A stretch of 9,732 bases of DNA from Gammaproteobacteria bacterium (GTDB lineage Bacteria > Pseudomonadota > Gammaproteobacteria > Pseudomonadales > Azotimanducaceae): contig JAPOYW010000347.1 in NCBI GenBank assembly GCA_026706425.1, positions 1-9,732 on the forward strand, given 5' to 3'. Position 1 is the stretch's first letter, and every line of letters starts with the position of its first letter. The translations under genes and the position numbers were made by a program. Positions 1 to 5,369 of the stretch are shown here, in pieces. The notes under the pieces are model-generated. The model saw nothing but the letters and a program-made list of their open reading frames with translations, ran no database searches and was not told the DNA's origin.

Positions 1-423
1 GACGTTGCAGTGGATGGCGTCGGTGGCAACAGCCTCGAACTCTCGGTCGAAATGGAAGGCCGCGAGAACTCGGCGTACGGCGGCAAGGTCTGCGTCTCCC
101 CGGACGGCCAGGAGGAGACGTCGATTTTCTACGATGCCCGGGAGAAACGGTTGAAAGTCGACACCTTGAAGTCGGGACCTCACGACACGCCGAAGGCGGT
201 CGAGGCGGGGCCGCTGGAACTCATGCCCGGCGAGCGGTTGAAGCTCCGTGTCTTCGTCGACCGCTCGGTGGTCGAGGTGTTCGCGAACGGCCGGCAGGCC
301 GTGGCGCGGCGGGTCTATCCCGCACGATCCGACAGCATCGGCGTCCGCCTTTTCTCAAGCGGAGCGCCGGCCCGTGTGCACACGTTAGAGGCCTGGAAGA
401 TCGCGCCAGCCAACGCCTCGTAG
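1..423 (+). CDS. GH32 family glycoside hydrolase (beta-fructosidase/levanase type), C-terminal part
   Basis: The reading frame is open from base 1 and ends at TAG 421-423, so this is the 3' end of a gene that starts outside the window. The visible 140 residues match the C-terminal beta-sandwich domain of GH32 enzymes, which hydrolyse fructosyl linkages in sucrose, inulin or levan. The clearest signatures are the SIFYD segment and the stretch LRVFVDRSVVEVFANGR, typical of this domain, followed by the usual closing strand ending near EAWKI. The catalytic five-blade propeller, with its WMNDPNG, RDP and EC motifs, would lie upstream and cannot be seen, so the substrate cannot be assigned. The C-terminus looks complete. 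The stop codon lies in the left arm of a hairpin shared with the converging ankyrin gene. GTG at base 10 is merely the first possible start codon in the window and not the true start. Confidence 0.9.
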   Translation, partial: DVAVDGVGGNSLELSVEMEGRENSAYGGKVCVSPDGQEETSIFYDAREKRLKVDTLKSGPHDTPKAVEAGPLELMPGERLKLRVFVDRSVVEVFANGRQAVARRVYPARSDSIGVRLFSSGAPARVHTLEAWKIAPANAS

Positions 424-450
424 GGGTCGGGCGTGTCCCGTCGTCCCTAC
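420..450. terminator. Hairpin between convergent genes, carrying both stop codons
   Basis: The inverted repeat has an outer stem GTAGGG (420-425) with CCCTAC (445-450) and an inner stem CGGG (428-431) with CCCG (437-440) around the loop cgtgt. The TAG of the GH32 gene (421-423) is in the left arm and the TAG of the ankyrin gene (447-449, minus strand) is in the right arm. It could act as a bidirectional terminator, although neither strand has a T-run after the stem. The first 20 bases from 421 match 17 of 20 bases of a palindromic element at the end of the oxygenase gene near 4571, so it is also a member of a dispersed repeat. Confidence 0.55.
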
Positions 451-1184
451 CCGTTGCCGAGCAACGAGCGTATTGCACTCGGGCGTCGGTGCCGGCCTGC
501 CCAGACCAACGGCGTATCTCCGCGGCCATCTTTGATGGATGCGTCCGCGCCAGCGTCGATCAGCATCTTGACGGTCGGTTCGTCGCCGTACGCGGCCGCC
601 CAATGAAGCGGCGTCTCCGAATAGACTGTGACGTTGTAGAAGCTATCGGTCTCGACGCCTTGCTCGGTTTTGCCATTCGGATCGACGCCGGCCTCGAGCA
701 AGAGAGCGACGCATTCCGTCGCATCCGCCCCCTCCTCGCTTTTGGCAACGGCAACATGCAACAGGTTCTCGCCCGACTCGGCGTGGACGAAATGCGCCTC
801 GGCACGGCTTTCGAGCAGCAGCTTCACTAGGCGCGGGTGACACTCGTACACGGCAAGGGCCAACGGACTCCATCTATCGAATGCCGGAATGTTGGGATCC
901 GCGCCGGCAGCCAACAGCAACCGGACGATTTCCTCGTGACCGCTGTAAGCGCTGTAGCCCAGGGGCGTGTTGCCGTGAGTGCCTCGGCAGTTCACGTCGA
1001 CACCCTTGTTGATGAGTGCCTTCACCGCGGCGCTGTCGCCTTCGGCGCACTTGTCAATGAGTTCTTGAGACATCGATTGGTTCCTCTCGTAGACATGGAA
1101 ATGCCGACGAGCGGTTGAGTACGTTTCGCCAGTCTCGGACATTCGCGTTCGAATGAGACGCTTCAGGGTATTCTGCTTCGTCAT
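447..1184 (-). CDS. Ankyrin-repeat protein with a short conserved N-terminal helical motif
   Basis: This is a 245-residue, probably cytoplasmic protein. Residues from about 38 to the end form ankyrin repeats, a protein-binding scaffold. Clear repeat cores are NTPLGYSAYSGHEEIVRLLL (about 72-91), the following SPLALAVYECHPRLVKLLL, and TPLHWAAAYGDEPTVKMLI (about 191-209), each followed by a GADP/GADA-type turn. Residues 6-30 (LKRLIRTRMSETGETYSTARRHF) form a basic motif that I recall from the start of other short bacterial proteins, with no assigned role. Two starts are possible. ATG 1184 keeps this motif and has GGAAGG only 3 bases upstream. ATG 1073 would begin at MSQELIDK and has a better-placed AGAGGAA 7 bases upstream. 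I chose the longer form because the motif looks conserved. No signal peptide or membrane segment is seen. The partner is unknown. Confidence 0.88.
   Translation of the reverse strand: MTKQNTLKRLIRTRMSETGETYSTARRHFHVYERNQSMSQELIDKCAEGDSAAVKALINKGVDVNCRGTHGNTPLGYSAYSGHEEIVRLLLAAGADPNIPAFDRWSPLALAVYECHPRLVKLLLESRAEAHFVHAESGENLLHVAVAKSEEGADATECVALLLEAGVDPNGKTEQGVETDSFYNVTVYSETPLHWAAAYGDEPTVKMLIDAGADASIKDGRGDTPLVWAGRHRRPSAIRSLLGNG
1081..1087 (-). promoter_or_regulatory. Internal ribosome binding site supporting an alternative ankyrin-gene start
   Basis: On the minus strand AGAGGAA lies 7 bases before the ATG at 1073-1071, a better Shine-Dalgarno placement than the one before ATG 1184. It supports translation of a shorter ankyrin protein of 208 residues, either as the main product or as a second product lacking the basic N-terminal motif. 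Confidence 0.45.
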
Positions 1185-1461
1185 CGGCCTTCCAACCTCA
1201 AGCGAAACACCCCAGCTGCCCCACTCAAGGCCTTACTTGGTCGATGATGCTTCGAGGACGGTGCCCCCTTTGCCTCCGGAGCTGGTCTCGCTGGGGGAGA
1301 CCAAGAGAGGTTCGGCGTGATAGCTCGCTCGCGGGCGACTCTAGGCGCGTCGACCGACCCATGTCAATCGTCGGCGTTGTCCGCCGACACCGCAGTGTTG
1401 ATTGTGACGGCGACTTGCAACACGATTAAGGTGAATCTTTGCGACCTTACGACGCTTGCCT
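1185..1461. other. Divergent intergenic region with several small hairpins
   Basis: This 277-bp gap lies between the start of the ankyrin gene (minus) and the first oxygenase gene (plus), so it should hold promoters for both. I see no convincing small gene or tRNA. Inverted repeats are TGGTCTC/GAGACCA (1283-1289 and 1297-1303), GTCGGCG/CGCCGAC (1370-1376 and 1382-1388, loop ttgtc), GTGTTG/CAACAC (1395-1400 and 1418-1423), and TAAGGT/ACCTTA (1427-1432 and 1444-1449). A weak promoter guess for the oxygenase gene is TTGATT at 1398 with CACGAT at 1421, but the match is poor. The dyad at 1427-1449 contains the only candidate ribosome binding site, AAGGTGA. Confidence 0.5.
1427..1449 (+). promoter_or_regulatory. 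Dyad symmetry just upstream of the first oxygenase gene
   Basis: TAAGGT (1427-1432) and ACCTTA (1444-1449) form a 6-bp inverted repeat with an 11-bp spacer, ending 12 bases before the ATG at 1462. It could be an operator for a dimeric repressor or an RNA hairpin that hides the purine-rich AAGGTGA sequence. Short dyads occur by chance, so this is only suggestive. Confidence 0.3.
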
Positions 1462-2367
1462 ATGAACGACGAAGAAAAATACCTGTTTGACCTGCGCGGC
1501 TACCTCCACGTGAAGAACGTGCTGACGCCCGCGCAGGTGGCCGATCTCTCCGATCGACTGGAGGAGCGCCGCTCGAACGGCGGGAAACGGCAGTACGGAT
1601 CCGACCGGACCCGGTACCCGGAGGGGGAAAGCTCGGCCTTCTCCGCCAAGTCGCTAATCGAATGGGGTGGTACCTATGTCGACCTGATCGACCTGCCCCG
1701 CATCGCGCCGTACCTGGAGGCCATGCTGGGGTCGAAATACCGGCTGGACCACGACTACATCAAGATCGACAGCGCGTCCAATCCGCGCAATCTTCTTTAC
1801 CTGCACGGCGGGGGTCAAGGCGCCGGCGGGACAATGGACCGGGTCGGGCCCCGCGACGGCGGGCAGTGCTACTACCGCTACAACAACGGCAGGTTCTACA
1901 ACGGCCTGGTTGCCGTTGGGTTCGAACTGGACACCGTGCACCCGGGCGATGGCGGTTTCGCCTGCGTTCCCGGCAGCCACAAGGTGAACTTCCCGCTGCC
2001 GTCGGAGTGGCGGACCAGCAAGACCCAGGAGGAGATTCCGGAATGCGTGGCTCGGGTGGAGGCCGAGGCGGGCGACGCCATCATCTTCACGGAGGCCTGC
2101 GCCCATGGCACGGTGCCCTGGAAGGGGAACCGCGAGCGGCGCACGATCTTCTACAAGTACTGTCCCCATGCCGTGGCCTGGAGTCCCTGCTACTACAACG
2201 CCGACCGCTACGGCGAACTGAGCGACAACCAGCGCGACATGCTGATGCCGCCGAGCGCGTACGGCCCCCACGAGCACACCCGTCCGATCTGGGAAAGGGT
2301 TCAGGCGGAGCAGGCCGAACTGCTGCAACTGCGCGCGGCAACCGCGTCCGAAGATAGCCCGACCTGA
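1462..2367 (+). CDS. PhyH-family Fe(II)/2-oxoglutarate oxygenase with HxG in place of HxD
   Basis: This 301-residue protein belongs to the phytanoyl-CoA dioxygenase (PhyH) superfamily, cytoplasmic enzymes that use iron, oxygen and 2-oxoglutarate to hydroxylate small molecules. I chose ATG 1462 over the TTG two codons upstream. The double-stranded beta-helix core spans about residues 90-235. The first metal ligand is H115 in LYLHGGG. The distal ligand is H215 in EACAHGTVPW, and R226 or R227, 11-12 residues later, fits the 2-oxoglutarate-binding arginine. The segment PGDGGFACVPGSHK (about 161-174) is typical of a bacterial PhyH group. The oddity is that the residue two after H115 is Gly, where family hydroxylases have Asp or Glu. 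This resembles the HxG/HxA site of Fe/2OG halogenases, or may be normal for this subfamily. It is a single-gene unit on the plus strand, closed by the hairpin at 2382. Confidence 0.88.
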   Translation: MNDEEKYLFDLRGYLHVKNVLTPAQVADLSDRLEERRSNGGKRQYGSDRTRYPEGESSAFSAKSLIEWGGTYVDLIDLPRIAPYLEAMLGSKYRLDHDYIKIDSASNPRNLLYLHGGGQGAGGTMDRVGPRDGGQCYYRYNNGRFYNGLVAVGFELDTVHPGDGGFACVPGSHKVNFPLPSEWRTSKTQEEIPECVARVEAEAGDAIIFTEACAHGTVPWKGNRERRTIFYKYCPHAVAWSPCYYNADRYGELSDNQRDMLMPPSAYGPHEHTRPIWERVQAEQAELLQLRAATASEDSPT

Positions 2368-2381
2368 GCGAGTCCCAATGC

Positions 2382-2419
2382 GGGCGACCGCGCGCCCTTC
2401 GGGCGCGTTAGGGTCGCCC
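2382..2419. terminator. Strong GC-rich hairpin between convergent genes
   Basis: Two stacked stems form one hairpin. GGGCGACC (2382-2389) pairs with GGTCGCCC (2412-2419), and CGCGCCC (2391-2397) pairs with GGGCGCG (2401-2407) around a TTC loop, with a small bulge at 2408-2411. It lies in the 70-bp gap between the stop of the oxygenase gene (2367) and the stop of the solute-binding protein gene (2438). A bidirectional terminator is the simplest role. There is no long T-run on either strand. Confidence 0.65.
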
Positions 2420-2437
2420 CGGCGCGGTTTCCTGGCC

Positions 2438-4249
2438 TCAACGATCCGTTTTGAGTCGTGCCGCCTTGGCCGCGTCGTACCACCAGCCGTCGGGGTAGGC
2501 GGGCCGGTAGAACGGTTCCGGCGGGCGGCCGAACTTGTCCCAGAACACCGTGCGGCGCGAATCGTACGCGTACAGCGGGATCAGGTGATGGAGCCATAGC
2601 ATGACCCGGTCCAGCGCGCGGCAGGCCGCGATCATTTCGTCCAGGGTTTCGGCCGCTTCCGCCTTCTCGACGAGAAAATCGACCGCGGGGTGGCTGACGC
2701 CGTTGTAGTTGCGGGAACCCTCCTGGACCGCGGCGGTGGAGTGGAAGTTGGCGCGCAGCTCCAGCGTCGGCGGCATCAGGAAGTCGTTGCTCTGGACCAG
2801 CGCTTCGTAGTCGTGCCGACGAACTCGATTGGTGTACTGGGTGATGTCGAGGAGGCGGATGCCGGCTTCCATGCCGAGTTGCCTGAGCGTCTGGAACCAG
2901 GGCAACAGGATGCGTGCATTGGCAGGGTCGGCAGACAGGAACTCGAGCGTGAAAGGCTCGCCGCCGCCATCGCGCAGCAAGCCTTCCTCGATGCGCCATC
3001 CGGCCGCCGCGAACAGGTCTCGCGCCTCGATCAGGTTGGATAGGGTCCGACTACCGCCGCCGGGAAATCGGAAAGGACGTTCGAAGAGCGCCGCAGGCAG
3101 TGAATCCCGAAAAAGCGAGAGCAACGCCACCTCGTCTGCGCTGGGCAAACCGGCAGCCGACAGGATGGTGCCCGGCCAATAGCTCCGGGCCCGAACGCGC
3201 TCGCCGTGGTAGAACTTGTCGTTGATCCATTCGTAGTCGAGGGTGAGCGTGAGTGCCTCGCGGACACGCCCGTCGCCCAATCTGGGCACGCGGCTGTTCA
3301 GTACGAACGCTCTCCCGATGCCCACCCAGATGCCGTACTTGCGCCGAATCTTCTTGATCCGTCCGCTATCGAGGTCGGGACCCTCGTAGGCGGTCACCCA
3401 GTAGCGGATGTCGTCCTCGTCGAGGATGTCGATCAGCCCCTTGCGGAACGCTTCCCTGGCAACGGAATAGTCGCGGTAAACCTCGTAGCGCACGGTTTCG
3501 AAGTTGTATCGGCCCTGGTTGGGAGGCAGATGCCAGCCCCAGTAGAGCGGATTGCGTTCGTATTCGATGTAGCGACCCGGCTGCATGTCCTTGACGCGAT
3601 ACGGTCCGCTGGAGACGGGCGGCTCGAGGGTATGCGCGGTGGGATCCCGGTCGCGCCAGAAGTGTTCCGGCAGGATCGGGATGTACTGGATCAAGGTGAC
3701 ATGGTCATGGGTCAACGGGGCATCGAGCCGAAACGCCACATGGCGTTCGTCCAAGGCGTCGACCGACTCGATGAAGCGGAAGAAAAGGCCAGAGCCGACC
3801 GCGCTTCGTTGTAGGTCGAACGTAAACACGACATCACCCGCGGTGATCGGCACGTCGTCATCCCACCTGGCATCGGGGTGGATCCTGAACACGATGGTCC
3901 GCTTGTCGTCCGAAACCGCGATGCCGTCCGCGAGACGGCCATAGAAGGCCGTGACTTCGTCGCCACCGCGCACCACCAACGTTTCCCCCCGGTACAGGTA
4001 CCCGCTCGGCGCACCCGTTTCGCCCTGTGGCGAGGGCGCCAACGTATCGAACGAATAGCCGTGGGCCAAGACGAGCTTGCCGCCCTTGGGCGCGTTCGGA
4101 TTCAGGTACTCGAAATGGGTGAAGTCGGCCGGATACTTGAGCTCGTCGAAAAACGCGATGCCATGCTTGAACTCCCACTGCCCCAGGAACCCCGCGTGCG
4201 AGGCACAAGCCCGCGACGACCCCAGGGCACCCCGCGCGACGCGCCACAC
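2438..4249 (-). CDS. ABC transporter substrate-binding protein, family 5, YejA-like; 5' end looks frameshifted
   Basis: This frame encodes 603 residues of a SBP_bac_5 protein, the periplasmic receptor that hands peptides or other solutes to an ABC permease. Residues 30-57 (HGIAFFDELKYPADFTHFEY, then LNPNAPKGG) match the start of mature YejA/microcin-C-type receptors. The ITAGDVVFTFDL segment (135-146) and the SGPYRVKDMQPGRYIEYERN region (214-233) are family hallmarks, and the C-terminal lobe is full length. The frame opens at GTG 4249 directly after an in-frame stop. Its first 24 residues have no hydrophobic core and do not resemble a signal peptide, while the overlapping frame starting at GTG 4253 does. 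A one-base deletion near 4178-4184 would join the two. The gene may therefore be mildly damaged or contain a sequencing error. It follows the palindrome-rich gap. No permease or ATPase genes are seen, so the receptor is an orphan here. Confidence 0.87.
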   Translation of the reverse strand: MWRVARGALGSSRACASHAGFLGQWEFKHGIAFFDELKYPADFTHFEYLNPNAPKGGKLVLAHGYSFDTLAPSPQGETGAPSGYLYRGETLVVRGGDEVTAFYGRLADGIAVSDDKRTIVFRIHPDARWDDDVPITAGDVVFTFDLQRSAVGSGLFFRFIESVDALDERHVAFRLDAPLTHDHVTLIQYIPILPEHFWRDRDPTAHTLEPPVSSGPYRVKDMQPGRYIEYERNPLYWGWHLPPNQGRYNFETVRYEVYRDYSVAREAFRKGLIDILDEDDIRYWVTAYEGPDLDSGRIKKIRRKYGIWVGIGRAFVLNSRVPRLGDGRVREALTLTLDYEWINDKFYHGERVRARSYWPGTILSAAGLPSADEVALLSLFRDSLPAALFERPFRFPGGGSRTLSNLIEARDLFAAAGWRIEEGLLRDGGGEPFTLEFLSADPANARILLPWFQTLRQLGMEAGIRLLDITQYTNRVRRHDYEALVQSNDFLMPPTLELRANFHSTAAVQEGSRNYNGVSHPAVDFLVEKAEAAETLDEMIAACRALDRVMLWLHHLIPLYAYDSRRTVFWDKFGRPPEPFYRPAYPDGWWYDAAKAARLKTDR

Positions 4250-4253
4250 TCAC
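4179..4253 (-). other. Signal-peptide-like segment in the alternate frame of the solute-binding protein
   Basis: Read from GTG 4253, this frame gives a start with two arginines, then a hydrophobic run containing GVVAGLCLA, then a small-residue region ending in VPGA. This is the layout of a Sec-type signal peptide. Skipping one base at 4178 continues straight into WEFKHGIAFF of the main frame at 4177. Two C4 runs on the plus strand (4181-4184 and 4190-4193) are likely places for an indel. No strong ribosome binding site is seen before GTG 4253; a GGTGAG lies just before a second GTG at 4247. Confidence 0.5.
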
Positions 4254-4297
4254 CCGTTCAATGGCATGGCGCGATGCGGGCGGGGGCGCGCCTTGTC

Positions 4298-4314
4298 GGG
4301 CGATAGCCTCGCCC
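4298..4314. repeat. Small palindrome next to a CGTAGGG motif
   Basis: GGGCGA (4298-4303) pairs with TCGCCC (4309-4314) around a TAGCC loop. On the minus strand the motif CGTAGGGCGAGGC starts at 4318 and runs into this hairpin. It is a diverged member of the same repeat type seen at 421, 4335 and 4573. Confidence 0.45.
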
Positions 4315-4345
4315 TACGATCCGGCGCAAAAACGCGTAGGGGACG

Positions 4346-4409
4346 GGCCGAGGAGTCCGCGCCGTAGTAACGGCACGAAGTGCTGTTGCAAGGCGCGGAG
4401 TCCTCGGGC
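4346..4409. repeat. Long imperfect hairpin with GAA loop
   Basis: The outer arms 4346-4363 and 4392-4409 pair at 16 of 18 positions (core GTCCGCGCC with GGCGCGGA/GTCC). After a small internal loop, AACGGCAC (4369-4376) pairs with GTGCTGTT (4380-4387), with one G:T pair, around a GAA loop. The 64-bp structure is far longer than a typical terminator and is not part of a gene. Confidence 0.65.
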
Positions 4410-4422
4410 GGTGGGGGCTGGG

Positions 4423-4470
4423 GCCGGACGGCGAGTGCGCCCCCTTGCGGGGGCGGGCGAGCCGTCTGGC
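4423..4470. repeat. Imperfect hairpin with TTGC loop
   Basis: Arms 4423-4444 and 4449-4470 pair at 17 of 22 positions, with perfect CCCCC/GGGGG next to the TTGC loop and GACGGC/GCCGTC further out. It lies 13 bp from the 64-bp hairpin. The pair of hairpins in one gap points to a repeat element and not to a simple terminator. Confidence 0.6.
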
Positions 4471-4536
4471 GGCGTTGTCCCGTCCCGTCTCCCTCCGGTC
4501 CCGCGTCCAGCGAACCGACCGGGGCAGACAGAACAT

Positions 4537-4587
4537 GGGCGGGGACAAGCCCGGGACAAGCCCCGCCCCTACGCTTGTTGTCCCGGG
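4537..4587. repeat. Overlapping palindromes around the stop codon of the third oxygenase gene
   Basis: GGGCGGGG (4537-4544) pairs with CCCCGCCC (4561-4568). Alternatively CCCGGGACAA (4550-4559) pairs with TTGTCCCGGG (4578-4587). The two foldings compete because they share the segment 4550-4568. The TAG stop of the oxygenase gene (4571-4569, minus strand) lies in the loop of the second. Read on the minus strand from 4571, the sequence matches the GH32 end repeat at 421 at 17 of 20 bases. It may terminate transcription from the upstream operon. Confidence 0.6.
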
Positions 4588-5360
4588 CGCAACTTCGGCC
4601 AGTCCCGCCAGATGTCCAGCATGGACTCCACCCGGTGATTCGCCAAGCCGCGTACGGACAATCGGAAGAAGCACATGTAGCGGATATCGCCGGACAGGTT
4701 CGGCGACACCGCGTGGGCCATCTGGTAGTGGGCCAGAACGATATCTCCCGCTCTGCCCGTGACCGGCACGGGCTTGGGCAGGCGCAGGCCGAGCGACATG
4801 ACCCCACCGCCGTCGAGCGTGTTGACGCCGTGACCGCGGAAGTAGCGCTCAAGGCGCCGGTGCGTTCCCGGCCAAGCCGTGAAATTCCCGCTGAAGGGCA
4901 TGGGGACGTCGCTTAGCATGATGCCGAGCAGCATCGTGAAATTCCTCACCACGCCATCGTCCGGAACCCCGTTTCTCGGCGTGTGGTAGCCGTCGATGTG
5001 TCCGCCCATGGCTCGGCGCGGTGTGCCTTCCGGGAGCGGGAAACGCAGCGCGATCTGGCAGTCCTTCGGGCGCACCACCCGGTGGTCGCCGAGCAAGGCC
5101 CGCACATGCGACCACACCTCGGGCGTCGTCGCGAGGCGCAACAGGCGCGGGTCGTCCCGGAGTTCGGGGCAGAACGTCTGGTTGTTGAAGCGAGCCATTT
5201 GCTCGGGGTCAATCCCGGCGCCCAGCGAGTTGTTGATGGCGCGCCTGGCCCGGGACACCAGGCGTGACGGCACGACCTCCGCGATATGCAGAAAGCCGTC
5301 GCGGACGAAGTTCCTTTTCTGCTCCTCGGTCAACGGTACCAACGCTGCCTCCCAGTCCAA
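4569..5360 (-). CDS. PhyH-family Fe(II)/2-oxoglutarate dioxygenase
   Basis: This 263-residue cytoplasmic oxygenase has an intact 2-His-1-carboxylate site: H121 and D123 in GGHIDGYHTP, distal H216 in HYQMAHAVSPN, and R227, 11 residues later, as the likely 2-oxoglutarate anchor. The N-terminus LTEEQKRNFVRDGFLHIAEVV is the usual helix and first strand of the superfamily. It is therefore expected to be a working hydroxylase. Its substrate is unknown, but operon position suggests a sugar-acid-related compound. The chosen start is TTG 5360, because no ATG lies near; TTG at 5342 or 5333 would also keep the fold. The gene begins 9 bases after the TAG of the Gfo/Idh gene and in the same reading frame, so the two products are likely coupled, and rare readthrough would fuse them. 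The stop codon comes from the palindromic repeat at 4571. Confidence 0.9.
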   Translation of the reverse strand: MDWEAALVPLTEEQKRNFVRDGFLHIAEVVPSRLVSRARRAINNSLGAGIDPEQMARFNNQTFCPELRDDPRLLRLATTPEVWSHVRALLGDHRVVRPKDCQIALRFPLPEGTPRRAMGGHIDGYHTPRNGVPDDGVVRNFTMLLGIMLSDVPMPFSGNFTAWPGTHRRLERYFRGHGVNTLDGGGVMSLGLRLPKPVPVTGRAGDIVLAHYQMAHAVSPNLSGDIRYMCFFRLSVRGLANHRVESMLDIWRDWPKLRPGQQA

Positions 5361-5369
5361 CCCGGCGAT

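Larger units (their letters stand above)
4250..4568. other. Palindrome-rich intergenic gap
   Basis: This gap of 319 bp separates two minus-strand genes and has no credible coding sequence. Nearly all of it is inverted repeats, described in the separate repeat entries: a small hairpin at 4298-4314, a long one at 4346-4409, another at 4423-4470, and nested ones at 4537-4587 that reach into the end of the upstream oxygenase gene. It probably interrupts the operon, so the solute-binding protein may have separate expression. Confidence 0.7.
4335..4573. mobile_element. MITE-like candidate bounded by inverted CGTAGGGG ends
   Basis: The left end reads CGTAGGGGACGGGC (4335-4348) and the right end, on the minus strand, reads CGTAGGGGCGGGGC (4573-4560). 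Twelve of 14 positions agree, and the two ends point toward each other. The 239 bp between them contain two long internal hairpins and no gene, as expected of a non-autonomous miniature element or a composite of REP-like palindromes. The right end supplies the TAG stop of the adjacent oxygenase gene. I found no clear target-site duplication in the flanks, and no transposase is present, so mobility is inference. Confidence 0.4.

Noticed and set aside
1283..1303. TGGTCTC/GAGACCA hairpin as a riboswitch or terminator of the ankyrin promoter region
   Set aside because: It is a lone 7-bp stem without a T-run or any known riboswitch core, so it is mentioned only in the intergenic entry.
1244..1429. 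Possible 61-codon small gene in the divergent intergenic region
   Set aside because: It is rich in Arg and Ser, lacks a convincing ribosome binding site and spans several hairpins. It resembles random GC-rich coding potential.
3206..3814. Plus-strand open frame opposite the solute-binding protein gene
   Set aside because: It is antisense to strongly conserved SBP_bac_5 sequence and has no recognisable motif.
4325..4583. Target-site duplication flanking the MITE-like segment
   Set aside because: The bases left of 4335 (aaaaacg) and right of 4573 (cttgttg) are not direct repeats, so a duplication cannot be claimed.
4290..4590. CRISPR array
   Set aside because: The repeats here are inverted palindromes of differing sequence, with no direct repeats at regular spacing and no cas genes nearby.
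4250..4852. Minus-strand frames of 138-200 codons across the palindrome-rich gap
   Set aside because: They overlap the third oxygenase gene out of frame and then run through inverted repeats. Their composition (Arg, Pro, Ala) and lack of motifs mark them as artefacts.
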